This document shows, in pieces, positions 1 through 8,288 of a stretch of 64,000 nt of DNA; the first letter of the stretch is position 1; every line of letters begins with the position of its first letter. Under the pieces are notes generated by a model, which had not been told where the DNA came from, did no database searches, and was given only the letters and a program-made list of their open reading frames with translations. The DNA is from Lachnospiraceae bacterium (GTDB lineage Bacteria > Bacillota > Clostridia > Lachnospirales > Lachnospiraceae). The stretch spans positions 1-64,000 of the forward strand of contig JAILJC010000212.1 in the NCBI GenBank assembly GCA_024694965.1. Reading direction: 5' to 3'. The position numbers were made by a program, and so were the translations under genes.

Positions 1-1
1 A

Positions 2-2653
2 TTAACTGCCTTTCCCGGTACCGTACTTGCCGGTGAACTTACCGACGATCTGAAGGATAATGTTGCGGATGTGCAGCTTGAGGATGCTCCTGTCTTCTCC
101 GGTTCAGAAGATATCATTTTGGAACCGGTTTCCGAAGAGGAGCTTGCAAACATTGATGAGGTAGCAAACGAAGAGACGGAAGAGGTTGTGAATCTGGACG
201 GTGATCCCGCACCCGGTAACTGGAAGGAGCCTGTTGCATACAAATTGGGCACCACGGTAAAGGATTCCACTTACAAGCATGACTTAAATGATCCCGAACA
301 GGAGAAGCAGGGTATCTATTATGATAAGAAGTTTTATAAGTTCAGTACTGAAAAGGACGGATATTATAAATTAACCGCAACGGCAAATGGCGAGACCGAA
401 TTCCATCTTACCAATGACCTTGATAAATATTTTAATTCAACACAGCACAAAGATTTTAAATTCGGCAGCTGCGATAACAGCTCCCTCGAAAAAGAGATCA
501 AAGCTCTTAAAGGCCAGGAATTATTTATCGTAGTAGACGGTAATGTCGGTTGGGAAAAGAAGGATGAAAAGCCTTTCGAGTTTACATTCTCACTTGAAAG
601 AGAGGTTACCTTATTCGATAAGGAAAACCCGACAGAGATCTCTCTTGACAAGGCTCAGACAACGAAAGGTACAATTGAACACAATTTTGACGGTAAAAAC
701 ATATATTTTAACGAAAATGAAAACCTTTCTGCCCATTATCATTACTATCAGATGACAGTAGAGAATGCGGGCAGGCTTAATTTAGAAGTTTCAACCGATA
801 CGGGTATCGTTATCGATCTTTATGATGCTCCACATTGGACCAGCTCCGGAACAAAAGTAAATTGGACCCCGGGAACCGAAACCGTGAAAGAAAATGTAGA
901 TAAAGCCCGCTTCAGTGTGGATCTGAAAAAAGGTATTTATAACTTATTTGTCTCTGTAAATACTTCGGAAGAAGGTATGACCGATTATACGATCAAGACG
1001 GAGTTTAAACCGATCACTGCAGGTAAAAACGAAGAACTTCTCATTGATGACGTGCTTGGCGGATCAAGGAATGATGAGTTATCTGCCTGTCCCATTAAAA
1101 AAGATACCAAGTATGTTGCACAGTCTTCGGTAGAAACGCGCACTAAGACTGACTGGTATAAACTGACTCTTGATTCTCCTTCCAAGCTGTTTTTATCACT
1201 GAGCACCACCGAGATCGATTATTTCGAATTCATTATGAAGGATGATATCAAGGATACATCTTCATTATCATTTGAGGATTTTTCGGAGCAGAGTCATATA
1301 GCAAAGGATAAGCCTCTTGTCAGCAAACCGCTGATAGCAAGATACAGGGATTATACGGATATCTTCCCGACGGGTACCTATTACATCGGTATCATGAAAT
1401 TCTCATCCGGAAGCTATCATTTTGAACTTTCGAGCGGGGGCAAGAAGAAGGTAAGTTCCATCAAGCTTAACAAGAAGGAAACCACCTTGTCGCTTAAAGG
1501 CGAGGAAACCCTTACCGCTGCTGTAGGTCCCGCAGATGCCGACAATAAGAGTATTGTATGGACCGTTACGGAACATCCCGAATTGGTTGAAATATTAAAA
1601 TCCGACGATGAAACATGTACAATAAAGGGTGTGAGCTCAGGTTACGCTACCTTAACGGCTACCACCTCCAATCCTGATGTTTCCGCTACCTGCAGGATAC
1701 ATGTTCTTGACCAGGAATTAGATAATTTCACTAAAGATCTGGATGATGATTCGAATGTAGTTTCAAACGAAAAGATCGCTCTGATAAGCGAGGATTATTT
1801 CGGCAAGGATTTCCAGGTTGAATCGACAGATAAGTTTGAAGTAAGGGATCCCGCAACCGACAAGGTTGATAAGAAGCTTGGTTCGGTTAAGAAGGATAAG
1901 AAACTCGGCTACGTATTCTGCGGCGGTAAGAAGTCAGGTGACGTTAAGGTTACCAGGATGACCAAGGTCGGCAAGACCTATTTACCTAACGGCAGTGTTA
2001 CGTTTAAGGTTGAAGTTCCCAAGTACTTCAAGGATTCTGCTAAGAATAAGGATATCAAGGTAAAGAATGTTTCTAAGAGAGGTGACTCTGTAAAGCCTGA
2101 AGAAATGATAGATATGGCAGAAGCTACCGTTGTTCCCAACTATTTCGTATGTAATGCGAAGGCAGGATTTGTTGAATTTAACAACGAGACCGGTGAGCTT
2201 ACAGTCCTTAAGTCCGGCAAGTTCAAGGTAACCGCTTACTACGGATTTGATATCGAAGCATCAAAGAGCACCGATAAGAAGGTAGCCAAGAATGCGGCAA
2301 AGAATGCCGGCAAGCTCGAATACACAGTAACTGCCAAACTTCCTACCGTTAAGGATTTCAGTGTTAAGCCCGGTAAGAAGGGAAAGACAGTTAACGTAAC
2401 CGTTAAAAATATTCCCGAAAATGTTAAGCTTACGGCTGAAAACTGGAAGGCAGTTAAGGTTCTTCTATCTGATGACGGAACAAAGGAATTAACTGATGAA
2501 GGGGCTGATTTCAAGATCACTCCCACTGAAGTAAAGGGCAACTTTACAAAATGTGCGGTTGAAGTTCCTACAGGTACCGAACCTTGTGTATTTGCTGTTG
2601 TAGTTACGGTGGATGAAATTGATTACCCGAGCTTTATAACGGTAAAACAATAA
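2..2653 (+). CDS. Secreted Big_2/PPC-like surface protein, 5' end cut by window
   Basis: The reading frame is open from base 2, so the true start lies left of the window; the GTG at 71 is only an internal codon. The first visible residues (LTAFPGTVLAGEL) look like the end of a signal peptide, which suggests export. Three stretches have the alternating pattern of PPC-type beta-sandwich domains (about bases 300-600, 680-980 and 1080-1430). They are followed by a bacterial Ig-like Big_2 domain (about 1444-1713, with a VSSIKLNKKETTLSL strand and a GYATLTATT strand). The C-terminal third is Lys/Asp rich and probably holds further beta-sandwich modules. No sortase motif or membrane anchor is seen at the C-terminus. 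A surface or secreted adhesin-like role is inferred; no catalytic motif was recognised. Confidence 0.75.
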   Translation, partial: LTAFPGTVLAGELTDDLKDNVADVQLEDAPVFSGSEDIILEPVSEEELANIDEVANEETEEVVNLDGDPAPGNWKEPVAYKLGTTVKDSTYKHDLNDPEQEKQGIYYDKKFYKFSTEKDGYYKLTATANGETEFHLTNDLDKYFNSTQHKDFKFGSCDNSSLEKEIKALKGQELFIVVDGNVGWEKKDEKPFEFTFSLEREVTLFDKENPTEISLDKAQTTKGTIEHNFDGKNIYFNENENLSAHYHYYQMTVENAGRLNLEVSTDTGIVIDLYDAPHWTSSGTKVNWTPGTETVKENVDKARFSVDLKKGIYNLFVSVNTSEEGMTDYTIKTEFKPITAGKNEELLIDDVLGGSRNDELSACPIKKDTKYVAQSSVETRTKTDWYKLTLDSPSKLFLSLSTTEIDYFEFIMKDDIKDTSSLSFEDFSEQSHIAKDKPLVSKPLIARYRDYTDIFPTGTYYIGIMKFSSGSYHFELSSGGKKKVSSIKLNKKETTLSLKGEETLTAAVGPADADNKSIVWTVTEHPELVEILKSDDETCTIKGVSSGYATLTATTSNPDVSATCRIHVLDQELDNFTKDLDDDSNVVSNEKIALISEDYFGKDFQVESTDKFEVRDPATDKVDKKLGSVKKDKKLGYVFCGGKKSGDVKVTRMTKVGKTYLPNGSVTFKVEVPKYFKDSAKNKDIKVKNVSKRGDSVKPEEMIDMAEATVVPNYFVCNAKAGFVEFNNETGELTVLKSGKFKVTAYYGFDIEASKSTDKKVAKNAAKNAGKLEYTVTAKLPTVKDFSVKPGKKGKTVNVTVKNIPENVKLTAENWKAVKVLLSDDGTKELTDEGADFKITPTEVKGNFTKCAVEVPTGTEPCVFAVVVTVDEIDYPSFITVKQ

Positions 2654-2671
2654 GTTTATAAATATTGCTAT

Positions 2672-2708
2672 AAAAATACCTCCCGGAAATTCCGGGAGGT
2701 ATTTTTTT
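2672..2708. terminator. Bidirectional rho-independent terminator
   Basis: A perfect 16-bp stem (2672-2687 with 2691-2706, loop AAT) with A-rich and T-rich outer arms lies between the convergent Big_2 gene and ddl, so it can end transcription from both sides. Confidence 0.93.
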
Positions 2709-2727
2709 CACAGAAACGGTTTATCTC

Positions 2728-3909
2728 TTACAGCTTTCCGCCTTTGGAACCGCCGAAGCTTGCAGAATTTAATATGTTCGTATCAAATGTGAATGTAAGG
2801 CTTTCCTCTGTGCGTGCCCTCTTTAAACATAAGTCGATCATGCGTGTTAAGAGTTCCTTATACGGGATACCTATCGGTTCCCATAAGTAGAATGACAATG
2901 ATCCGGGGATCGTGTTTATCTCATTAAAATATAACTTTCCGTTATCCTCATCTATCATAAAGTCGATACGTGCCACTCCGTTGCAGCCAAGGAGCTTGAA
3001 TGACTTAACCGCCATCTCTCTTACCTCATTCCTCAGCTTATCGGGTATCTCGGCCGGTATCTTTCGTGATACGCTTGCCATCCCCTTGGAACCGCCGCTC
3101 TTTGAGTTGCTTACGTATTTATCCTCATAGCTTAATATATCTTCGCTGTGCATGGGCTCCTCGACCTCTGAAGCGATCGCCTCATTCTCATCACCCAGTA
3201 CCGCACAGTTGACTTCCCTTAAGTTTGATATCGCATGCTCAACAAGGACCTTGGTCGCATACCTGAACGCATCATCTACTGAATCTGCAAGGCTCACCCT
3301 GTCCTTTGCAACCGAAATACCGACGCTTGAACCTAAGTTTACGGGCTTAACGATGACAGGATATCCAAACGTCTTCTCTACATCATCAAGCAGCGCTTCC
3401 ATTTCAGCGTAATGGCTTAAGGTATAAAGCTTCGCATCAAGCACGGGAACATCGCCCTCCTTGAGTACCGCCTTCATGATGAACTTATCCATTCCTATGG
3501 CGGATGCGGTCACATCACAGCCGACAAACGGGATCCCCATGGTCTTAAGATAACCCTGGAAAGCTCCGTCCTCAACATTGGTACCGTGTACAACCGGAAA
3601 GGCTATGTCAATTTCCTGCTCCTGATTCTTCCCGAATTTCTTAAGCGGGAACTGTATGAGCTTAACGCGTCCGTTCTCGTTTACCATGATCACACGCTGC
3701 GACCTTAGGAGCAGGCCCTTAATATCCTTGTAAGCTTCGATGTTTCCGATATCACTCCCTATATACATCTCGTTTTTCTTGGTCATGTATACGGGGATGA
3801 CCTCATATTTATCGGTATCCATGCTCAGGATAGCCTGTATCCCGGAAATTACCGAGACCTCATGTTCCACGCTCTTACCGCCAAAGATCATGGCAACTCT
3901 TGTTTTCAT
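2728..3909 (-). CDS. ddl: D-alanine--D-alanine ligase
   Basis: ATP-grasp ligase that joins two D-alanines for peptidoglycan precursors in the cytoplasm. The N-terminus carries the FGGKSVEHEVSV signature, the centre has PVIVKPVNLGSSVG (ATP-binding loop), and the C-terminal part has the metal-binding NEINTIPGSL motif. I place the start at the ATG at 3909 (MKTRVAMIFGG), because a GAGGAG ribosome-binding site lies about 8-10 bases upstream; the upstream in-frame codon would overlap that site. The protein is about 393 residues, slightly longer than the usual 350-370, with a Ser/Gly/Lys tail. It is transcribed alone and converges on the Big_2 gene across a shared terminator. A VanG-type D-Ala-D-Ser ligase is less likely, because no van genes are nearby. 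Confidence 0.93.
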   Translation of the reverse strand: MKTRVAMIFGGKSVEHEVSVISGIQAILSMDTDKYEVIPVYMTKKNEMYIGSDIGNIEAYKDIKGLLLRSQRVIMVNENGRVKLIQFPLKKFGKNQEQEIDIAFPVVHGTNVEDGAFQGYLKTMGIPFVGCDVTASAIGMDKFIMKAVLKEGDVPVLDAKLYTLSHYAEMEALLDDVEKTFGYPVIVKPVNLGSSVGISVAKDRVSLADSVDDAFRYATKVLVEHAISNLREVNCAVLGDENEAIASEVEEPMHSEDILSYEDKYVSNSKSGGSKGMASVSRKIPAEIPDKLRNEVREMAVKSFKLLGCNGVARIDFMIDEDNGKLYFNEINTIPGSLSFYLWEPIGIPYKELLTRMIDLCLKRARTEESLTFTFDTNILNSASFGGSKGGKL

Positions 3910-4012
3910 CCTACCGTCTCCTCTCATACTCTAAATCCGTTTTCTTAACGGTTTTCATCCTTGTCCTATCCATAAAACCCACTGTCTAAGATACCACAGT
4001 ATCCTGCTTTTA

Positions 4013-4879
4013 TCAAACTGCCGTCTTTCTTACCGCGCCCGGAGTTACGCCCTTATATTTCCTGAACATCCTTATGAAATGGCTCTGGTCCGCATACCCC
4101 AGTTCCTGCCCGATGTCATTTAATGACCGGTCCGTGAACTTAAGCATCTCCTCCGCCTTTTCAACCCTTAACGATTCCAGATGCTCCTTGCATGACCTGC
4201 CGTACATCTCCTTGAAACTCCTTGCGAAATGCGAATAGCTCATATTACATCTCTTCGCAAGATCATCTACCCTCAGATCCTCATCCAGATGAAGATCTAT
4301 ATATTCAGTTATATTCTGAAGGGACAGTTCTTCCCTGGTGATAAAGTCCGATACATTGTTAAAATCGATCCCTTCATCCTGCCACAGCCTTATAAGCTTC
4401 GTCATAAGAAGGCACAGCTTAGCATGGACTGCCACGTCGAACCCAATCTCTTTCCTGTCAAGCTCTTCCCTGCAGAATTCAAAAAAGCTTCCGTGTTCAT
4501 GGATCTCATCTCCGCCCGGAAAGAACACCCTGGCGTTCTGCTTTCGCGCCACGGCAAGCAATGTGCGCAGCCCCGGCGTATAATTTGTATTTACAGCCAA
4601 CCTTGATATGTCGAATTTGATCCCGGCAAACCTCGCGCTCCTCATGCTGCTCGCGGACATGGAATGCAGTACATTACTAAAGAACAGGATCATATCCCCT
4701 TCTTCAAGATAATATTCCTCTTCTCCGGCTGTCACGAACATGTTTCCCTCTGTCATGCATAAGATCTCGACATACGGATGAAAATGAGGCCTTACGGGAA
4801 AATCATTCACCGCCGTGTCAAATACAAATGATTCGTACGGAGTGTTCAATATATCACTGTATTCATACAGATAATTCAT
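4013..4879 (-). CDS. AraC-family transcriptional regulator
   Basis: This 288-residue regulator has an N-terminal cupin-like sensor (PHFHPYVEILCMTEG, then YYLEEGDMILFFSN) and a C-terminal double helix-turn-helix (about residues 185-285, including LAKRCNMSYSHFARSFKEM and a second helix around GYADQSHFIRMFRKY). An AGGAAGG ribosome-binding site precedes the ATG. It is divergent from the MATE/GH113 pair and probably controls it; the cupin domain suggests a sugar or similar small ligand. That target is inferred from position alone. Confidence 0.92.
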   Translation of the reverse strand: MNYLYEYSDILNTPYESFVFDTAVNDFPVRPHFHPYVEILCMTEGNMFVTAGEEEYYLEEGDMILFFSNVLHSMSASSMRSARFAGIKFDISRLAVNTNYTPGLRTLLAVARKQNARVFFPGGDEIHEHGSFFEFCREELDRKEIGFDVAVHAKLCLLMTKLIRLWQDEGIDFNNVSDFITREELSLQNITEYIDLHLDEDLRVDDLAKRCNMSYSHFARSFKEMYGRSCKEHLESLRVEKAEEMLKFTDRSLNDIGQELGYADQSHFIRMFRKYKGVTPGAVRKTAV

Positions 4880-4911
4880 GCGAAACCTTCCTGCTCCGGA
4901 TCAAACAAAAA

Positions 4912-4973
4912 ATTCTATATAGATATACCTATTTTACAGCATTTATTATATAAATGATAGATTTATTCTATAT
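4912..4973. promoter_or_regulatory. AT-rich divergent control region with direct repeat
   Basis: The space between the AraC gene and the MATE gene is strongly AT-rich and contains ATTCTATAT twice (4912-4920 and 4965-4973, 53 bases apart). Such repeats could be AraC half-sites. No convincing -35/-10 pair could be fixed here. Confidence 0.3.
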
Positions 4974-5065
4974 TTTGATTGATTCTTTATATCATTCACC
5001 GGGATATAGGATTACACTCTTTTCACAACTATCTTATATCAGTATCTGAGATGGAGGTGATGGAT

Positions 5066-6508
5066 ATGAACAGAAGATTTGTAAAAGATATGACAACAGG
5101 TGACGAGTTTAAGCTTCTCATAGGCTTTTCTGTTCCGATGCTCATCGGCAATCTGTTCCAGCAGGTTTATAACATGGTGGATTCGATCGTCGTCGGCAAG
5201 TACGTAGGGGCCGATTCCCTTGCGGCAGTGGGAGCTACGGGATCTCTTAATTTCCTGTTCTTTTCATTATGCATAGGTCTGTCGGGAGGTATCGGCGTTG
5301 TGATATCACAGCATTTCGGAGCCGGGGATGAGACCAATGTACGCAAGACCATCTTTAATTCAATATATATAATAGCGACCGCGGGACTTGTGATGTCCCT
5401 GCTCGGAGTGTGTTTTGCAAGGCCCATACTTACATGGCTCCGCACTCCTGCCAATATACTTGATGATGCCACCGCTTATATGCAGATAGTAAGCGGCGGG
5501 CTGCTCGCAGTGGCTGCCTATAACTGTATTTCTTCTATATTAAGGGCGCTCGGTGATTCCAGGACCCCGCTTTTCTTCCTTATATTCGCCAGCCTTGTGA
5601 ACGTTATCCTCGATCTTGTGCTCGTTATCTTCTTCGGACTCGGAGTAAGGGGCGTCGCCTATGCCACGATAACAGCCCAGGTACTCTCAGCCGCGGGAAG
5701 CCTGGCTTTTGCAATAAAAAAGAACCCGTATTTCTTAATATCACGGGACGAGATGCACTATGATACCGGGATAGCGTCGAAGTGTTACCGCCTGGGTCTG
5801 CCTCTTGCATTGCAGTCATCACTCATCGCGATATCATGCGTGGCCTTACAGAGCGTTGTAAATACCTTCGGTTCGACCGTGGTCGCTGCGTTCACCGCGA
5901 CTTCCCGTATAGAGCAGCTGGTCCAGCAGCCCTTTAACTCGCTCGGAATGGCGTTATCGACCTTTACCGGCCAGAATATGGGAGCGGGCAAGCTTGACAG
6001 GGTCAAAAGAGCATTTGCAAAGTCAGTCCTTGTAGTTTCGTGTTTCAGCCTTCTCATGCTTGCAGTGTTCCATGTTTTCGGAAACGGGATAATGAAGATC
6101 TTCGTATCTGAGCCGTCAGTCATAGAGTTCGGAACACAGGCTCTTAAGATAACCTCGTGGTTTTACCTGTTTCTTGGTATGATATATATTGTAAGGGGCC
6201 TGTTAAACGGTGCCGGGGATGCTGTTTATTCAATGATAAACGGATGCGTCGAGGTATTCGGACGTATAGTTTTTTCCAATACTCTTGTGCTTATACCTTC
6301 TGTCGGCAAATGGGGTGTATGGCTCGCGACCGCGCTTACATGGTGTATAACCGGTATAGCAAGCCTTATAAGGTTTAAGCAGGGTAAATGGAAGACTATA
6401 AGGGTAGTTGACCGGAAGGAAAAGGAGAGATCATGGAATACATCAAAGGAATCACATACGGAGCCTTCGCAGGAGCCGGTTCTTTTGCGAAAAAGCAGGC
6501 TTATTTAA
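5066..6508 (+). CDS. MATE-family efflux transporter
   Basis: Polytopic membrane transporter of the MATE family with about 12 membrane segments in two similar halves (for example FSVPMLIGNLFQQVYNMVDS, family-typical near the N-terminus, and GLPLALQSSLIAIS opening the second half). It exports organic cations or drugs using an ion gradient; the substrate is unknown. I choose the ATG at 5066 because GGAGG at 5053-5057 lies 8 bases upstream; the frame is open further up to 4979. The hydrophilic tail after the last membrane helix reads 76 bases into the next gene. The neighbouring AraC gene is a probable regulator. Confidence 0.92.
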   Translation: MNRRFVKDMTTGDEFKLLIGFSVPMLIGNLFQQVYNMVDSIVVGKYVGADSLAAVGATGSLNFLFFSLCIGLSGGIGVVISQHFGAGDETNVRKTIFNSIYIIATAGLVMSLLGVCFARPILTWLRTPANILDDATAYMQIVSGGLLAVAAYNCISSILRALGDSRTPLFFLIFASLVNVILDLVLVIFFGLGVRGVAYATITAQVLSAAGSLAFAIKKNPYFLISRDEMHYDTGIASKCYRLGLPLALQSSLIAISCVALQSVVNTFGSTVVAAFTATSRIEQLVQQPFNSLGMALSTFTGQNMGAGKLDRVKRAFAKSVLVVSCFSLLMLAVFHVFGNGIMKIFVSEPSVIEFGTQALKITSWFYLFLGMIYIVRGLLNGAGDAVYSMINGCVEVFGRIVFSNTLVLIPSVGKWGVWLATALTWCITGIASLIRFKQGKWKTIRVVDRKEKERSWNTSKESHTEPSQEPVLLRKSRLI

Positions 6509-7389
6509 GTCTTGATAAACTGATCGAATGCACGGGAGCCAACTATATAGTACTTGTACCGAACGGCTTGCAGGATACTCCCCAGTCTCAGGAGATAGAC
6601 TATACATCTCCCGCGAGTCTTAAGGATGACGAGCTTAAAAAGATGATCGGTCATATCAAGTCGCGCGGATTAAAGGTTGCTCTCAAACCTACGGTCAACT
6701 GTAAGAACGGTACCTGGCGGGCTCATATCTGCTTTTTTGACAGGGATGTTCCCTGTGAGCCGAAATGGTCGGTATGGTTTAAGGCGTATACGGACTTCCA
6801 GCTGCATTACGCGCGTCTGGCTGAAGAAACGGATGTTGATATGTTCATTGCCGGCTGTGAAATGGTGCAGTCAGAGCACAGAGAAGATGAATGGCGTAAA
6901 GTCATTTCAGATATAAGGGAAGTCTACAGCGGACCCGTTACCTATAATACCGATAAATATCAGGAAGATAATGTGAACTGGTGGGACTGCGTGGACATGA
7001 TATGCTCAAGCGGATACTATCCCGTAAATGACTGGGATACCCAGCTTGACCGGATAGAAAAAGTTGTAAAGAAATTCGATAAGCCCTTCTTCTTTGCCGA
7101 GGCAGGCTGCAAATCAACCAAAGGTTCCATGTACCTGCCTAATGACTGGACACTCAGGGGCGATGCAGCTCCCGATGAACAGGCATTGTGGTATGATACC
7201 ATGTTCAGGGCCTGTGATAAACGTGATTTTGTTAACGGTTTCTTCCTGTGGGACTGGAGCTTAAAGCTCTATTCCCACAGGGAAGCCTCCCTTGATAAAG
7301 GGTACGACATCTACGGAAAACCTGCAGAGCAGGTCATCCGCGATCATTATATGTCTATTCCCAGAAAAGCTCATCCAGAGTCTTGTTGA
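6433..7389 (+). CDS. Glycoside hydrolase, GH113-like (beta-mannanase type)
   Basis: A 318-residue TIM-barrel protein resembling GH113 beta-1,4-mannanases. The likely acid/base Glu143 lies in FIAGCEM and the likely nucleophile Glu223 in FFFAEAG; both follow strand-like stretches as in clan GH-A. There is no signal peptide, so it should act in the cytoplasm on imported oligosaccharides. Its ATG is preceded by AAGGAGAG and lies inside the end of the MATE gene in another frame, so the two are co-transcribed and probably translationally coupled. Its 3' end overlaps the convergent XRE gene by 35 bases. Family assignment is from motif memory; the substrate is unproven. Confidence 0.75.
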   Translation: MEYIKGITYGAFAGAGSFAKKQAYLSLDKLIECTGANYIVLVPNGLQDTPQSQEIDYTSPASLKDDELKKMIGHIKSRGLKVALKPTVNCKNGTWRAHICFFDRDVPCEPKWSVWFKAYTDFQLHYARLAEETDVDMFIAGCEMVQSEHREDEWRKVISDIREVYSGPVTYNTDKYQEDNVNWWDCVDMICSSGYYPVNDWDTQLDRIEKVVKKFDKPFFFAEAGCKSTKGSMYLPNDWTLRGDAAPDEQALWYDTMFRACDKRDFVNGFFLWDWSLKLYSHREASLDKGYDIYGKPAEQVIRDHYMSIPRKAHPESC

Positions 7390-7546
7390 GCACCTTGCAT
7401 ATCGCTATGCAAAGATTGATCGTAGGGTTATAATCACCCTTTTCGATGGCGCTTATCGTCTGTCTCGATACCCCGCATTTCTTTGCAAGGTCCTCCTGGG
7501 ACAGATCCATGCCGGCCCTGGCTGCCTTGAGTTTTAAGTTCTTCAT
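7355..7546 (-). CDS. Small XRE-family DNA-binding regulator
   Basis: A 63-residue protein made almost entirely of one helix-turn-helix (LSQEDLAKKCGVSRQTISAIE). It is of the YozG/Cro-like type often found as the second gene of a pair with a small membrane protein, as here (upstream stop and this start are 3 bases apart). It probably represses its own operon. Its last 35 bases overlap the 3' end of the GH113 gene on the other strand. Confidence 0.92.
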   Translation of the reverse strand: MKNLKLKAARAGMDLSQEDLAKKCGVSRQTISAIEKGDYNPTINLCIAICKVLNKTLDELFWE

Positions 7547-7549
7547 GGA

Positions 7550-8080
7550 TCAGTCCTCCTCATCTTTCTTATTTTTATCTATAAGATGCTTGATGCCAAG
7601 TTCAGTAAGCAATATCGCCATCATGATCATGACCAGAATGTTTAACACTGGTGCCCCGCTTATACCATTCCTTGCAAATTCCCCTCTTAAAGCAGGTACT
7701 ACTATCGGGAAAAGGTTAAGGAACAGACATACTCCGAAAATAATGTAATAACGCTTGTGGTCATTATTAAGTCCCCAGTAAACATCATGCCATATGCAAT
7801 ATCCGCCAAGAACAGTACATGATAAGAATATCCCTATGAATTCGGCAATATAGGGTTCGAAGGGTAAAGAAACCTCTCCTATTGAAAGTCCTATAAGAAG
7901 AGCCTGGTACAAAAGCATTGTATAAAATGCGATCTTATATGCCTTGCCTCTTATCTTTTCCTGTCTCTCATCATACTCACTCTTTATCTTCCTGTCAGTA
8001 TTGGCGACCTTATAAAGGATCACCACTATGACAAGACCTACCATCAAACCTGCTATAAATCCAATTCCCCTTCCGTTCAT
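7550..8080 (-). CDS. Uncharacterised polytopic membrane protein paired with XRE regulator
   Basis: A 176-residue protein with about five predicted membrane helices: residues 5-23, then around 50-68, 78-97, 112-130 and 146-163. Between the first two lies a charged segment (KIKSEYDERQEKIRGKAYK) of a kind seen in membrane proteins encoded next to small XRE regulators in Firmicutes. A GGAGG ribosome-binding site precedes the ATG. Function is unknown; it may sense envelope stress or act with the regulator. Confidence 0.85.
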   Translation of the reverse strand: MNGRGIGFIAGLMVGLVIVVILYKVANTDRKIKSEYDERQEKIRGKAYKIAFYTMLLYQALLIGLSIGEVSLPFEPYIAEFIGIFLSCTVLGGYCIWHDVYWGLNNDHKRYYIIFGVCLFLNLFPIVVPALRGEFARNGISGAPVLNILVMIMMAILLTELGIKHLIDKNKKDEED

Positions 8081-8169
8081 GATCTTCCTCCTTTACTTAT
8101 CTTAAATCTTATTATTTCCTTTTATTTCCGTGCTCAAAAAAAACTCCATCAATAAGTTCTTACATACAT

Positions 8170-8193
8170 GAAAGGGTGACGTCTTTCCCTTTC
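8170..8193. repeat. Inverted repeat in leader of membrane-protein/XRE operon
   Basis: A perfect 7-bp inverted repeat (GAAAGGG 8170-8176, CCCTTTC 8187-8193, 10-base spacer) begins just downstream of the predicted -10. It is a good candidate operator for the small XRE regulator or an RNA hairpin at the 5' end. Confidence 0.5.
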
Positions 8194-8200
8194 TAAGCAT

Positions 8201-8229
8201 ATAATAACCTGTCAATGGAGTAATGTCAA
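8201..8229 (-). promoter_or_regulatory. Sigma-A promoter of membrane-protein/XRE operon
   Basis: On the minus strand TTGACA (8229-8224) and TATTAT (8206-8201) are separated by exactly 17 bases. Transcription would begin near 8194, about 114 bases before the first start codon. Confidence 0.8.
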
Positions 8230-8288
8230 GTATATTTTACAATTTTCTTTTATGAAATGATTTTAGCTTGATTTATTTGCTTAAATGA

